Shown here piece by piece: positions 42,097 to 50,772 of a stretch of DNA of 64,000 nt. The position numbers were made by a program, and so were the translations under genes. The notes under the pieces were generated by a model. The model saw only the letters and a program-made list of their open reading frames with translations, ran no database searches and was not told the DNA's origin. Each line of letters begins with the position of its first letter. Positions within the stretch are counted from its first letter, which is position 1. This DNA comes from Mogibacterium sp. (GTDB taxonomy: Bacteria; Bacillota; Clostridia; Peptostreptococcales; Anaerovoracaceae), in contig JAFWHB010000014.1 of the NCBI GenBank assembly GCA_017512145.1, positions 62,001-126,000 of the forward strand, given 5' to 3'.

Positions 42097-42237
42097 TCAG
42101 TCAACGAACCGTATAAGCAGCTCATCGACAGCATCTGTATATCTGCCCTCAGCAAGAAGCTGGTTTTTGAGCTCTACCAATGCAAACACTATTATTCTTA
42201 TCTCATCATGAGTGAATCTATACTTTGGATTGAACAT
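42097..42237 (-). CDS. Small ORF of 46 residues, mobile-element type
   Basis: Starting at the ATG ending at 42237, with GGAG about nine bases upstream, this frame encodes an amphipathic helical peptide: MFNPKYRFTHDEIRI, then a hydrophobic V/L/A run, then LAEGRYTDAVDELL. It resembles, from memory, small proteins carried by integrative elements of gut Firmicutes; I could not check this. It lies 95 bases upstream of the 43-residue ORF. Confidence 0.45.
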   Translation of the reverse strand: MFNPKYRFTHDEIRIIVFALVELKNQLLAEGRYTDAVDELLIRFVD

Positions 42238-42665
42238 AATGTACATCTCCAACCGAATTGATCTCATTCTTCATAATCATCGTAATCAAAAAGAAAACGC
42301 CCTGCAATTGTACGAATCGCTTTCCCCTGATCGTATCATTTACAAGGCGATGTTTATATTTATTATTTGTAGCGAAGGAGGATTTCTCATTCATCCCCCA
42401 TTATTTGTGGGGATGACTCTCGTGATTACGACGGAGTCGAAGATGAGTTCAAATGTTGAATTGCCTGGCAAGCCGTCTCCAGAAAGAGAAACTTCGTTTC
42501 TCGTCATGTAGCACGAGACACACCACGAAAAATCCCCAATCTCCCAGCGTTGTACGGCGTTTTCCATCGTTGTGCGGCGCAGGGCTCAGAAGCTCAAAGC
42601 ATTGGAATTTCAACGAAATTCAACAAAATAAAGGGCCTCCGGAATTACCCGAAAGTCCTCAAAAA
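42238..42665. other. Non-coding stretch between the small ORFs and tRNA-Thr
   Basis: About 430 bases contain no frame with a ribosome site and protein-like composition on either strand. An imperfect hairpin near 42632-42658, with TTTATTTT on the minus strand, may end the tRNA-Thr transcript. The rest looks like decayed sequence. Confidence 0.4.
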
Positions 42666-42740
42666 TGGAGCTGCTGGGGGGAGTCGAACCCCCAACCGCT
42701 TCGTTACGAATGAAGTGCTCTGCCATTAAGCTACAGCAGC
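42666..42740 (-). tRNA. tRNA-Thr (CGT)
   Basis: A complete 75-base cloverleaf lies on the minus strand: acceptor GCTGCTG/CAGCAGC, a D arm, an anticodon stem CTTCA/CGAAG with loop TTCGTAA (anticodon CGT, reading ACG), a T arm GGGGG TTCGACT CCCCC, discriminator T and an encoded CCA. The last pair of the anticodon stem is an A-C mismatch. Pieces of this gene are repeated in the next 190 bases. Confidence 0.93.
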
Positions 42741-42799
42741 CCAATTTATTATGCGTTACGAATGAAGTGCTCTGCACTTACCGTAGGAGCGTAGCCGAC
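42725..42799. repeat. 75-base direct repeat, copy 1 (contains tRNA-Thr pieces)
   Basis: It begins inside tRNA-Thr (the first 16 bases are the 5' end of that gene), then continues with an AT-rich spacer, a second copy of the tRNA D-arm/anticodon core (42754-42775) and GTAGGAGCGTAGCCGAC. It is identical to 42854-42928. Confidence 0.9.
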
Positions 42800-42806
42800 G
42801 TAGGTC

Positions 42807-42853
42807 AAAGTTCCCGACCTTACGCCAACGGCGTATAATCCGGAGGGAACTTT
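42807..42853. repeat. Nested palindrome between the direct repeats
   Basis: The outer arms AAAGTTCCC/GGGAACTTT (42807-42815 with 42845-42853) enclose an inner perfect stem TACGCC/GGCGTA (42821-42826 with 42830-42835). Confidence 0.7.
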
Positions 42854-42928
42854 ATTAAGCTACAGCAGCCCAATTTATTATGCGTTACGAATGAAGTGCT
42901 CTGCACTTACCGTAGGAGCGTAGCCGAC
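42854..42928. repeat. 75-base direct repeat, copy 2
   Basis: An exact copy of 42725-42799, offset 129 bases, with the third copy of the tRNA-Thr core at 42883-42904. The repeat ends one base before a 27-base palindrome begins to form. Confidence 0.9.
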
Positions 42929-42930
42929 TG

Positions 42931-42957
42931 TGAGTCAGCGGGTACGTCCCCTGACTC
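42931..42957. repeat. 27-base dispersed palindrome, copy 2
   Basis: The reverse complement of 28197-28223, identical at every base. It borders the second 75-base repeat. Confidence 0.8.
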
Positions 42958-43016
42958 TATTTTAACGCGTCACTCATTGTATCAGAGCGGGCCAACTTTT
43001 TCAATGGCTGATTTAA

Positions 43017-43048
43017 AGGCCTCCGGAAGTACGATCCTCCGGAGGCCT
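43017..43048 (-). terminator. Terminator of the DUF1846 gene
   Basis: A perfect 11-bp stem (43017-43027 with 43038-43048) has a ten-base loop, followed by TTTAAATC on the minus strand. Confidence 0.75.
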
Positions 43049-43069
43049 GTTTATCTGATGCTGTATGCT

Positions 43070-44581
43070 CTACTTGGAGTAGAGGTTGTTATTAGAGAAT
43101 TCAGGGTTGGATGTGATATCGATTCCAAGTGATTTGACCGCCTGCTCGTCCTTCTCTGACAGGATCGCCGTGCAGTGGGCGATGCAGCCACGGAGGTGAG
43201 GGATCTCGCGGAGTGCGAGCTCTGCGAACGGGTTGGTCAGTTTGGTCAGTGTCAGCGCCATGATGACCTCTTCAAGGTTGAGGCTGGACTTGTCATGGAA
43301 AACGTTGACCTTGGTGTTGGCCATGCTCTCGAAGATGGTCGGCGAGATGATCAGCATGTCATCCTGGATGCCTGCGAGCTTCTTGATGGCATTGAGCACC
43401 ATAGCTGCGGTAGCAACCATCCTGCGGGAGGATCTTCCTGTAACGATGCATCCTGTAGGGAGCTGGATAGCACTGACTACGACATTCTCATATCTGTCAG
43501 GATCCTGTTCCTTCTTGACATCGACATACTGTTCAGCTGCCTGTACGACAGGTCTGTCATATCTTGTCGCGCCAACTTCCTCCATCAGCAGCTTGCAGCG
43601 TTCGAGCACGGACTCGTCGATCATGCCCTTCCTGTATGAACACTCAGCGATGAGATATCTTCTTACGATCTCCTGCTTTGCAGCCTCTCTGCAGATCTCG
43701 TCATCGATGATGCCAAATCCGGCTCTGTTGACGCCCATGTCTGTCGGCGACTTGTATCCGTCATCAGATCCTGTGATCGCGCGGAGGATTCTCCTCAGCA
43801 CCGGGAAAGCGTCAATGTCTCTGTTGTAGTTGACGGCTGTCTCTCCGTAAGCCTCGAGATGGAACGGATCGATCATATTGACGTCCTTGAGGTCTGCGGT
43901 TGCAGCCTCGTAGGCGATATTAACAGGGTGCTTGAGCGGAAGATTCCAGATCGGGAATGTCTCGAACTTGGCATATCTTGCCTTGCGGCCCCTCTTGTAC
44001 TCGTGATAGACCTGCGAAAGCGAGGTTGCGAGTTTGCCTGATCCGCCGCCAGGTCCTGTAACAACGATCAGCGGCTTGCTGACCTCTATATATGGATTAG
44101 CGCCGTATCCTTCTTCAGAGACGATGGTGTCTACATCAGTCGGATAGCCCTTGGTGAACATATGCTTGTAAGTACGGATGCCTCTTCTCTCGAGCTTGGC
44201 AATGAACTGATTGACAGATGGTGCATCCTCGTATCTTGTAACTACTACCGAGTTGACCTCCAGATCGTAGCTCCTGAACTCGTCGATAAGTCTCATTACC
44301 TCGAGGTCATATGTGATGCCAAAGTCTTGTCTTGTCTTGCTCTTGATGATGTCTCCGGCATAGATGCAGATAATGATCTCCGCCTTGTCGTTCATCTTCT
44401 GAAGGAGCTTGATCTTGGCATTCTCGTCAAAGCCTGGCAGCACTCTCATTGCGTGCTTGTCCTCGACCAGTTTGCCTCCGAACTCCAGGTACAGTCTCCC
44501 CTCTCCACTGTTGATTCTCTCAAGAATATACTTCGACTGTTCTTCTATGTACTTCTCTGCGCTGAATCCTTTCTTAATCAT
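43070..44581 (-). CDS. DUF1846 domain-containing protein
   Basis: This 503-residue protein covers the whole DUF1846 family length. It includes a glycine-rich loop [22 protein letters not shown] that looks like a nucleotide-binding site, and other conserved stretches ([45 protein letters not shown]). The family is common in Firmicutes and its role is not established. It lies downstream of the DUF1934 gene on the same strand, with a hairpin between them. The start ends at 44581 and is preceded by GAAAGAAGGGTGAT. Confidence 0.9.
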   Translation of the reverse strand: MIKKGFSAEKYIEEQSKYILERINSGEGRLYLEFGGKLVEDKHAMRVLPGFDENAKIKLLQKMNDKAEIIICIYAGDIIKSKTRQDFGITYDLEVMRLIDEFRSYDLEVNSVVVTRYEDAPSVNQFIAKLERRGIRTYKHMFTKGYPTDVDTIVSEEGYGANPYIEVSKPLIVVTGPGGGSGKLATSLSQVYHEYKRGRKARYAKFETFPIWNLPLKHPVNIAYEAATADLKDVNMIDPFHLEAYGETAVNYNRDIDAFPVLRRILRAITGSDDGYKSPTDMGVNRAGFGIIDDEICREAAKQEIVRRYLIAECSYRKGMIDESVLERCKLLMEEVGATRYDRPVVQAAEQYVDVKKEQDPDRYENVVVSAIQLPTGCIVTGRSSRRMVATAAMVLNAIKKLAGIQDDMLIISPTIFESMANTKVNVFHDKSSLNLEEVIMALTLTKLTNPFAELALREIPHLRGCIAHCTAILSEKDEQAVKSLGIDITSNPEFSNNNLYSK

Positions 44582-44619
44582 ATCACCCTTCTTTCCTGCG
44601 AAAATGTCTTTAAAATAAC

Positions 44620-44662
44620 GGGTCAGCCTGTCCTCCCTTCCTTCGAGGGTCCAGGCTGATCC
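44620..44662 (-). terminator. Terminator of the DUF1934 gene
   Basis: TCAGCCTG and CAGGCTGA arms (44623-44630 with 44652-44659), with an inner CTCCC/GAGGG pairing, overlap the stop region and are followed by TTATTTT on the minus strand. Confidence 0.65.
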
Positions 44663-45138
44663 TATGATGGCATTACTTCTATCTCGAGTATATTGCGTCT
44701 TGAGAAGAACTTGTCGAATTTGATCTTATAATCAACAGATACTGTCCCGTAGCCCTCTTCATCAAGATTGTCTTCTAACTTGTTAGTGTATATCTCAAGA
44801 TCGACAGACGTCATCATCGGCATCTGATATCTTGTGATATTAAGAATGCCAGGTTCTAAGGTCATATCCATGCCCTCATCGTCATCACTGTGCCCGTAAC
44901 GTCTGATCCGGATCTTGCCGTCGCTCAGCTTGACCAAAGTCCTTGTATCCTCAAGTCCAGCCTCTTCCGACTCCTCGTAGGAGATGTACCTCGCGTCATT
45001 CTTCTGATACATCGTACCCTCTGTCAGAATCTCAAGAGAGTCTTCTTTCTCTAGTTCGCGCACGAAAGCCTCCCCGCTCGGACGGAGGTTCTCGCTGTAT
45101 TGAGTGCTTGTGATCCTGAGGTTAACATTCTTCTTCAT
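44662..45138 (-). CDS. DUF1934 domain-containing protein (YwiB-like)
   Basis: This 158-residue protein with alternating beta strands belongs to the DUF1934 family, a calycin-like barrel of unknown role. Recognisable stretches are [44 protein letters not shown] and the C-terminal [10 protein letters not shown]. It is cytoplasmic, with no signal peptide. It is read away from the htrA gene, with a promoter region of about 220 bases between the two genes. Confidence 0.88.
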   Translation of the reverse strand: MKKNVNLRITSTQYSENLRPSGEAFVRELEKEDSLEILTEGTMYQKNDARYISYEESEEAGLEDTRTLVKLSDGKIRIRRYGHSDDDEGMDMTLEPGILNITRYQMPMMTSVDLEIYTNKLEDNLDEEGYGTVSVDYKIKFDKFFSRRNILEIEVMPS

Positions 45139-45188
45139 AATGCTCTGATTTTACCACTCTTAACCATAATGACACAATACTGACACAC

Positions 45189-45216
45189 TTGAAAACTATG
45201 CTAATTCGTGTACAAT
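45189..45216 (+). promoter_or_regulatory. Predicted sigma-A promoter of htrA
   Basis: TTGAAA (45189-45194) and TACAAT (45211-45216) are separated by 16 bases. This gives a leader of roughly 140 bases before the htrA start at 45363. Confidence 0.55.
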
Positions 45217-45323
45217 ATTTGGTTGAACAGACATTTGGTATTTAAGTTACATTTAAGGAACTTAACCGATTATATTAATGTAATCATTATGATTCAGTTC
45301 ATATTGGGTGCTTTGTGAAGAAA

Positions 45324-45370
45324 GGAGGGGGTGCAGCACACCCATGGCTGCACACTGGAATAATGGATGA
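45324..45370 (+). promoter_or_regulatory. htrA translation-start region with hairpin and 8-codon leader ORF
   Basis: A strong AGGAGGGGG (45324-45332 region) lies 30 bases before the htrA ATG, too far to serve it directly. Between them are a perfect stem GTGCAGC/GCTGCAC (45331-45337 with 45347-45353) and an ATG at 45344 that opens an 8-codon frame, whose stop (45368-45370) overlaps the first codons of htrA. Either folding or translational coupling could bring ribosomes to 45363. Confidence 0.45.
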
Positions 45371-46748
45371 GAAAGACAGACACATAATCACATTTGGCGG
45401 GGATGATGACATCAGTCTGGATGTCGATATCCCTCAGGATATTGAACCTGAAGTCCATCCTTACGACGATTCTGAATATGAGGACCGCCGTCAGGAATAT
45501 TACTCACAGGAGGCTGGTGCGGATTCTGTTAATGATGAAGAGTACGCAGAGCCTGAGGAGACCTACGACAGACAGGAGTCCTACCATGAGACATATACAC
45601 AGCCTCTCAATGTAAAGCCTGTCAGGGAGAAGAGATATGTTACACGCGGAGCGCTTGTTCTGTGCATGATTCTCACAATGCTCTTAAGTTCAGTTCTCGG
45701 CGCATACTTCGGAGCTACACTCGGAAGAGCCGGCAATGGCAATTCTGATAATTCCGGTAGCTCTTCATCAGAGAGCTCATCAGATCTCTCTCAGCTTTCA
45801 CTGAGTGACGCGACCGGCAGCGAACTTACAATCGCAGATGTCGTAGCTATGAACGAAGACTCCGTTGTTGAGATCCTCGTATCCGGAACGACCAGAGACT
45901 TCTTTGGTCAGATGCAGGTATCCGAGGGTGCCGGTTCCGGTGTCATCATCAACGAGAACGGCTACATCGTAACCAACTACCACGTTATTCAGGGAGCCAA
46001 CAAGGTCCAGGTAACACTCCACAATGGTGAGACTTACCCTGCTACTATCGTCGGCGGTGTCAACGAGAACGACATAGCAGTAATCAAGATCAACGCAACT
46101 GACCTTAAAGTTGCTAAGATCGGTGACAGCAGCACAGTCAAGGTCGGTGACACAGCAGTTGCTATCGGTAACCCGCTCGGACAGCTCGGCGGTACAGCAA
46201 CAACAGGTATCATCAGCGCACTTGACAGAAGACTTCAGATAGACGGAAGAACACTCGACCTGCTCCAGACAGATGCGGCTATCAACGGCGGTAACTCCGG
46301 CGGCGGCCTCTTCAACAGCAGGGGTGAGCTCATCGGAATCGTTGATGCCAAGAGCTCAGGAGTCGGAATCGAAGGACTTGCTTTCGCTATCCCTATCAAC
46401 TCGGTAACAGATATCATCAACGATCTCGTTGAGAACGGCAAGGTCAGCGCAAAGCCTGCTATCGGAATCATGATCCAGGATGTATCTGAGGAGAACGCTC
46501 AGTACTACAACCTCGAGGCTGCAGGCGTATATGTTGCTCAGGTAACAGGTGAGAATGCTCAGAGAGCCGGCTTCCAGCAGGGCGACAGAATCATCTCCAT
46601 CAACGGAGACAAGATCGAGAGCAGCAGCGACCTCATCTCAAGAGTCCGCGCATGCAAGGTTGGCGATACTGTAACAGTTGTAATCAGCAGATCAGGTCAG
46701 GAGATCGAGATCAAGACTGTACTCGAAGAGTCAACGGCAACAGAGTAG
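45363..46748 (+). CDS. htrA: HtrA/DegP-type membrane-anchored serine protease
   Basis: This 461-residue quality-control protease has a long acidic cytoplasmic head (residues 1-85), one membrane helix (about 95-118, ALVLCMILTMLLSSVLG), a Ser/Gly linker, a trypsin-like domain with the triad His about 206 (TNYHVI), Asp about 236 (ENDIAV) and Ser about 312 (GGNSGGG), and one C-terminal PDZ domain (IGIMIQDV to VVISRSGQ). It therefore works outside the membrane on damaged proteins. The codon choice is more biased than in its neighbours, which suggests high expression. The start is the first ATG in frame; its ribosome site is unusual (see the leader entry). Confidence 0.94.
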   Translation: MDEKDRHIITFGGDDDISLDVDIPQDIEPEVHPYDDSEYEDRRQEYYSQEAGADSVNDEEYAEPEETYDRQESYHETYTQPLNVKPVREKRYVTRGALVLCMILTMLLSSVLGAYFGATLGRAGNGNSDNSGSSSSESSSDLSQLSLSDATGSELTIADVVAMNEDSVVEILVSGTTRDFFGQMQVSEGAGSGVIINENGYIVTNYHVIQGANKVQVTLHNGETYPATIVGGVNENDIAVIKINATDLKVAKIGDSSTVKVGDTAVAIGNPLGQLGGTATTGIISALDRRLQIDGRTLDLLQTDAAINGGNSGGGLFNSRGELIGIVDAKSSGVGIEGLAFAIPINSVTDIINDLVENGKVSAKPAIGIMIQDVSEENAQYYNLEAAGVYVAQVTGENAQRAGFQQGDRIISINGDKIESSSDLISRVRACKVGDTVTVVISRSGQEIEIKTVLEESTATE

Positions 46749-46772
46749 TCCTAAGTAATCAAGGCAAAGAAT

Positions 46773-46806
46773 AATCCCCTTCGTTCTTATGAACGAAGGG
46801 GATTTT
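46773..46806. terminator. Bidirectional terminator between htrA and the GntR gene
   Basis: A perfect 14-bp stem around a TTAT loop (46773-46786 with 46791-46804) has T runs on both sides. Confidence 0.9.
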
Positions 46807-46845
46807 ATTATCTGTGGTTAGTTGCCCGGCCGGACATTGAGTCTT

Positions 46846-47529
46846 CTACTCATTGTCTCCCATTGCTTCCATCTTCTTGCCGAGCTCGAATACGAATTCC
46901 TTGAGAGCTTTGACATGTGCGTCAGCCTCGAATCTTGCTTCCTCAGCTCTGCCATTGTTGATGGCTTCCATGATTCTGTTGTGCTGCTCAGCTGTCGACT
47001 CATACAGTGAGAAATCATTGTAGTACAGGTATCTGAATCTGAGTGAGAGCTCCTGTACATAATTGACCAGCTCGCTGAGTGTCTCATTGCCGCTGCATGA
47101 AACGATAAAGTTGTGGAACTTCTCGTCGAGGTCTATGATAGTCTCCTTGTTGCCTTGATTGAGAGCTTCTTCGTATTCTCCTGCGACCCTTCTGAGTTCT
47201 TCCTTCTCTTCGTCGGTAATTCTCTCTGCTGCAAGCTTAGCTACGAAACCTTCCATGTCCTCTCTTACTTCGAAGACATCCAGCATATCCTTGATGGAAA
47301 TGTTAGCTACATATGCACCTCTTCTCGGCTCGACTTTGACAAGTCCGTCGTCTGCAAGTCTCTTGATAGCCTCTCTGATAGGTGTTCTGCTGACGTTCAT
47401 TTTCTCAGATAAGTCTATTTCCATCAGTCTGGTCTGCGACACGATCTCCCCTGTGAGGATCTTGTGCTTGAGTTCCAGATATACCAGATCCTTGAGTGGT
47501 TTCTGTACTTTAAGTTGGATTTCCATCAT
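46846..47529 (-). CDS. GntR-family regulator (FadR subfamily)
   Basis: This 227-residue regulator has an N-terminal winged helix (about residues 8-75; RLMEIDLSEKMNVSRTPIREAIKRLADDGLVKVEPRRGAYV split by its turn) and an all-helical FCD effector domain with conserved metal-binding positions (DEKFHNFIV; EQHNRIMEAI; DAHVKALKEF). AAGGAG precedes the ATG. FCD-type regulators usually respond to organic acids. Its target is not evident; the neighbours ispE and htrA are not typical partners. Confidence 0.92.
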   Translation of the reverse strand: MMEIQLKVQKPLKDLVYLELKHKILTGEIVSQTRLMEIDLSEKMNVSRTPIREAIKRLADDGLVKVEPRRGAYVANISIKDMLDVFEVREDMEGFVAKLAAERITDEEKEELRRVAGEYEEALNQGNKETIIDLDEKFHNFIVSCSGNETLSELVNYVQELSLRFRYLYYNDFSLYESTAEQHNRIMEAINNGRAEEARFEADAHVKALKEFVFELGKKMEAMGDNE

Positions 47530-47580
47530 ATTAAATGCTCCTTATTATTACTATTATTAATCGGACTACCAGCCAGCCCG

Positions 47581-48561
47581 CTACATTCCTGTAGTTGCGA
47601 GCCAGAGTCTCCAGTCCCTTTCAATCTCTGTTATCTTACTGACCATGTCAAAGTCTTCTGATGCCTGACCTGCATCCTTGTAGTAAGCGACAATCGTCGG
47701 TCCGCTGCCGCTCATCATGACTTCATCAGCATTCAGCTCATCTCTCATGAAATCCCTGAGCCTGAGTGCCTCAGGATAGTCCCTGAGAGTGTAACTCTCA
47801 AGGTCGTTGACAAATAATGGCCACTTCCCGGGATCTTCATAATCGTCCCTTGCTGATCCATTGCCCTCGGCCTGCTGTATGGCATCGATTGCCTCATAGG
47901 CCGCCCTGGTCGAAACAGCTATTCCCGGATTAGCCATTATAAGATGCATTGATACAGGCTCTGCCGGACGGACTATCTCTCCGATTCCGGATACCCATGC
48001 AGCCTGACTTGCCTCGCTGATACCGGCAAGAGCAAAGTCCCCGCTGAGAACCTCTGCATTATACTTCGCATTCATCAGCAATGAGAACGGGACATCAGCC
48101 CCAACCTTAACTCCCATCTCCATCAATTCTCTGAGGGAGAATCTATTGCCGAGAAGCGCATTAAGCCCCAGCATGCAGGCAGCCGCATTACCGCTGCCAC
48201 CGGCTATACCGGCCGCAACCGGAAGCCTCTTCTCAATACTTACCAGCAGATCAGAGTCTATCCTGCCCGCCTTATCAAGGATCACCTTGACACCCCTTAA
48301 AGCAAGATTACTCATATCTGTCGGGATTGTTTTAACGTCCGTACATAAATATACAACAACGTCATTGATTGTGCAATGAGGTAAATTGTATTTTGTTCCA
48401 TTTTCAGGACATTTTGTTATTTTAATCACATCATGCAAATCGATGCCCTGCATCAGGGATCTTATATTATGATATCCATCCTCGCGCCTTCCTGTGATCT
48501 CAAGTGAGAGATTGACCTTGGCATGCGCATTCAGCGTGATCTCGTCCGGATGATTAGGCAT
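47581..48561 (-). CDS. ispE: 4-diphosphocytidyl-2-C-methyl-D-erythritol kinase
   Basis: This GHMP kinase of 326 residues performs an ATP-dependent step of the MEP isoprenoid pathway. It has NAHAKVNLSLEITGRREDGYHNIRSLMQ at the N-terminus (broken by turns), the phosphate loop LPVAAGIAGGSGNAAA, GADVPFSL, and the C-terminal MMSGSGPTIVAYY. The start at 48561 follows AAGGAG; a longer frame has none. The length is slightly above the usual 280-300 because of insertions in the second half. Confidence 0.93.
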   Translation of the reverse strand: MPNHPDEITLNAHAKVNLSLEITGRREDGYHNIRSLMQGIDLHDVIKITKCPENGTKYNLPHCTINDVVVYLCTDVKTIPTDMSNLALRGVKVILDKAGRIDSDLLVSIEKRLPVAAGIAGGSGNAAACMLGLNALLGNRFSLRELMEMGVKVGADVPFSLLMNAKYNAEVLSGDFALAGISEASQAAWVSGIGEIVRPAEPVSMHLIMANPGIAVSTRAAYEAIDAIQQAEGNGSARDDYEDPGKWPLFVNDLESYTLRDYPEALRLRDFMRDELNADEVMMSGSGPTIVAYYKDAGQASEDFDMVSKITEIERDWRLWLATTGM

Positions 48562-48625
48562 GATTATTCTCCTTGCGAATAAATAGGGGAGCAATGCTCC
48601 CCTGTGATGATCATATTGATTATGA

Positions 48626-49486
48626 TTACTTTCTCTTGCTCTTAGCCTTGGCCTCTCTTGCAGCCTTCTCTGCCTTGGCCGCTGCCTTCTCAGCCTTGCG
48701 TTCAGCTCTCAGGGCTTCGATTGATCTGTCTGCCTTATTGATAGGAGCAGGTGCATGTACATGATATACATTGTTCAGAAGCTCTGCGCAGTTCTCGATC
48801 TTCTTCTCCTGTGGGACCTCTTCCTTCTTGGCCTTGCGGGCTCTCTTCTTGGCAAGCTTCTCTTCCTTCTTGGCCTGCTCTGCCTTGACCTCTTCTATGG
48901 TCTTGCCTGTTCTCTTGGCCTCTCTGTATGGGTTGAAGGCTTCCTTAGGTTCTTCCTTGGCTTCCTCTTCTTCCTTCTTGTTGTTCTGCTGGCGGAGGCT
49001 GAGTACCATGATACCGCCGAACATTATGAACATCATTCCCATGTTGACAAAGTTGTTGACTCTCTGGTTGTAAGTCTTGAAGCTTACTGTCTGCTCCTTG
49101 CCAAGTGTGTTGCCTTCGTTATCTACGAGATCAGCGCCGATTGTCAGTGTGTATTCTGCATTATTCTTAGCGATGAATCCCTCATCTGAATATGCTACTA
49201 CGAGAACAAGACCATCTTCATCGTCACTGAAAAGCACCTGAATAGGAACTTCTTCACCATCTTCGTCAACGATCTTGAACTGGGATGCATTGACCTTCTT
49301 AGCCTCTTCTGAGTTCATAGGATTGCTGAACTGCAGCTTGACACCGAGGTTCTCCATCGATGTATTAGTCTGACCATTCTCCGGATATGAAGAAACCAGT
49401 TCCAGTCCGTCTGCTGCAAAGCAAAGTGCTGAGCTAGCCATTATCATGATTGCTGTAAGAAGCGCAATCAGGGTTCCCCTCTTCAT
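48626..49486 (-). CDS. Secreted Ig-like domain protein with membrane anchor and basic tail
   Basis: This 286-residue protein starts with a clear signal peptide (to about residue 25, SSALCFAADG). Residues 30-140 look like a Big_5 / SbsA-type Ig-like domain (SSYPENGQTNTSMENLGVKLQFSNPMN, ending NAEYTLTIGADLVDNEGNTL). A membrane helix follows at about 145-163 and then a highly charged cytoplasmic tail with long Lys/Glu/Ala runs, probably helical. This places a beta-sandwich outside and a coiled, basic tail inside. I do not know its function. Confidence 0.8.
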   Translation of the reverse strand: MKRGTLIALLTAIMIMASSALCFAADGLELVSSYPENGQTNTSMENLGVKLQFSNPMNSEEAKKVNASQFKIVDEDGEEVPIQVLFSDDEDGLVLVVAYSDEGFIAKNNAEYTLTIGADLVDNEGNTLGKEQTVSFKTYNQRVNNFVNMGMMFIMFGGIMVLSLRQQNNKKEEEEAKEEPKEAFNPYREAKRTGKTIEEVKAEQAKKEEKLAKKRARKAKKEEVPQEKKIENCAELLNNVYHVHAPAPINKADRSIEALRAERKAEKAAAKAEKAAREAKAKSKRK

Positions 49487-49522
49487 TAATTGTTCCTCCG
49501 TCTGTTATGTTATTCCTTCCGT

Positions 49523-50002
49523 CTATCTGGCTCTCTTAGCCCGGAAGAATTCTCTGAGCTGCTCGCTGCACTCGGCACCGAGAACTCCTCTTTCGATCTG
49601 TATTCTATGGTTGAGCCTCTCATTGGCTGCAATATTCATTACTGATCCGCAGGCTCCTGTCTTAGGATCGTCTGCACCGATCACAAGTCTCGGTATCCTC
49701 GCAAGGACCAGAGCTCCTGCGCACATGCTGCACGGCTCGAGAGTCACGTACATGACAGTCTCCGGGAGCCACTTTGCCCTGGTAGTACGCTCAGCCTCTT
49801 CTATAGCCAGCATCTCTGCATGAGCTGACGATCTGCCTGCAGACTCTACGAGATTATGGGCTCTTGCTATTATCTCTCCATTCCTGACGATGACTGCTCC
49901 TACCGGAACTTCATCGAGCCTGACAGCCTTGGCAGCCTCACGCATTGCCTCGAGCATGAACCTCTCATCATCAGTTGAACATGTGATTCCGTCAAAAACC
50001 AT
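49523..50002 (-). CDS. tadA: tRNA-specific adenosine deaminase
   Basis: This 159-residue enzyme converts adenosine 34 to inosine in tRNA-Arg. It has the deaminase zinc signature HAE (SSAHAEMLAIEEAE) and PCSMC (TLEPCSMCAGALVLARI), followed by the GADDPKTGACGSVMN loop typical of TadA. The ATG at 50002 has no clear ribosome site; an internal ATG at 49957 after GAGAGG is an alternative that would still keep the catalytic core. Confidence 0.93.
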   Translation of the reverse strand: MVFDGITCSTDDERFMLEAMREAAKAVRLDEVPVGAVIVRNGEIIARAHNLVESAGRSSAHAEMLAIEEAERTTRAKWLPETVMYVTLEPCSMCAGALVLARIPRLVIGADDPKTGACGSVMNIAANERLNHRIQIERGVLGAECSEQLREFFRAKRAR

Positions 50003-50052
50003 AGCTTGAGTATTCTATCACAACATCCCTTGAAATATCAACAATTACATGA

Positions 50053-50772
50053 TTATCCGATGACATAATTAACGAGCAGCATCATCGGATTGATATCATA
50101 TATTATGCCCGCCACATAGGTCTTGTGCATGGCATCTATTATCTCCGGGACTTTTTCAGGGGCGAATATCGTAACGACCGGAATAAGAGCTGCGATCACA
50201 AGGCACACTAGCAATGTTCCTCTTATTATTCCGAGCACGCAGCCTCCGAGTCTGTCGACAAAGCCGATGAGGATGGACTGCTTCCTGAGGCTCCGGTATA
50301 TTGCCCTGAGAAGTGCCATAATGATCCATATTGCCAGCAGTATAGCGATGAAGCCAAGGATGCTGATCGCAATGTCGGTCAGCCTGTCTGCAGCGGCTTC
50401 AGCCGACTCGTCCGCAAGCTTGCTGATCATTCCTCCTATCGCCTTAGGCAAAGATTCCTTGACAGGGTCCGCTGCTGCCGGGTCCACCATCTGCACTACC
50501 CCTGCGCCGGCATCTCCTGCTGCGTCAGCTGCGGCAGCCTCTGTCTGCGGCCTGAGAATTCCGAATATGTTGTCATGGAGTATCGTGCGGAGCTTGGTAT
50601 CAGAAAGGTATGCTGCCACCCTGTCGGAATACATGACGCCAAGAAACAGACCGCCGGCAAGGCCCAGCAGCCTGAGAACGGTATCACCGATACCTTTGAC
50701 TATTCCTCTTATGACCGCCACAAGAAGAATCAGTCCGACTAATCCATCTAACATCCACCATTCAATCTTCAT
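50053..50772 (-). CDS. CvpA-family membrane protein
   Basis: This 239-residue membrane protein is related to CvpA (colicin V production protein). Helices lie at about residues 8-25, 30-50, 140-160 and 180-205, with a longer soluble insertion in the middle (about 60-125). The start KIEWWMLDGLVGLILLVAVIRGIVKG and the later GFVDRLGGCVLGIIRGTLLV are family marks. The role of CvpA proteins is not well settled; links to envelope stress are reported in other bacteria. Confidence 0.83.
   Translation of the reverse strand: MKIEWWMLDGLVGLILLVAVIRGIVKGIGDTVLRLLGLAGGLFLGVMYSDRVAAYLSDTKLRTILHDNIFGILRPQTEAAAADAAGDAGAGVVQMVDPAAADPVKESLPKAIGGMISKLADESAEAAADRLTDIAISILGFIAILLAIWIIMALLRAIYRSLRKQSILIGFVDRLGGCVLGIIRGTLLVCLVIAALIPVVTIFAPEKVPEIIDAMHKTYVAGIIYDINPMMLLVNYVIG

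Noticed and set aside
42212..42511. 99-codon plus-strand ORF upstream of tRNA-Thr
   Set aside because: It has no ribosome site, overlaps the better-supported 46-residue minus-strand ORF, and its composition is not protein-like along most of its length.
42725..42928. Second and third tRNA-Thr genes
   Set aside because: Only the 5' end and the D/anticodon core are repeated; the T arm and acceptor 3' strand are missing, so no cloverleaf can form.
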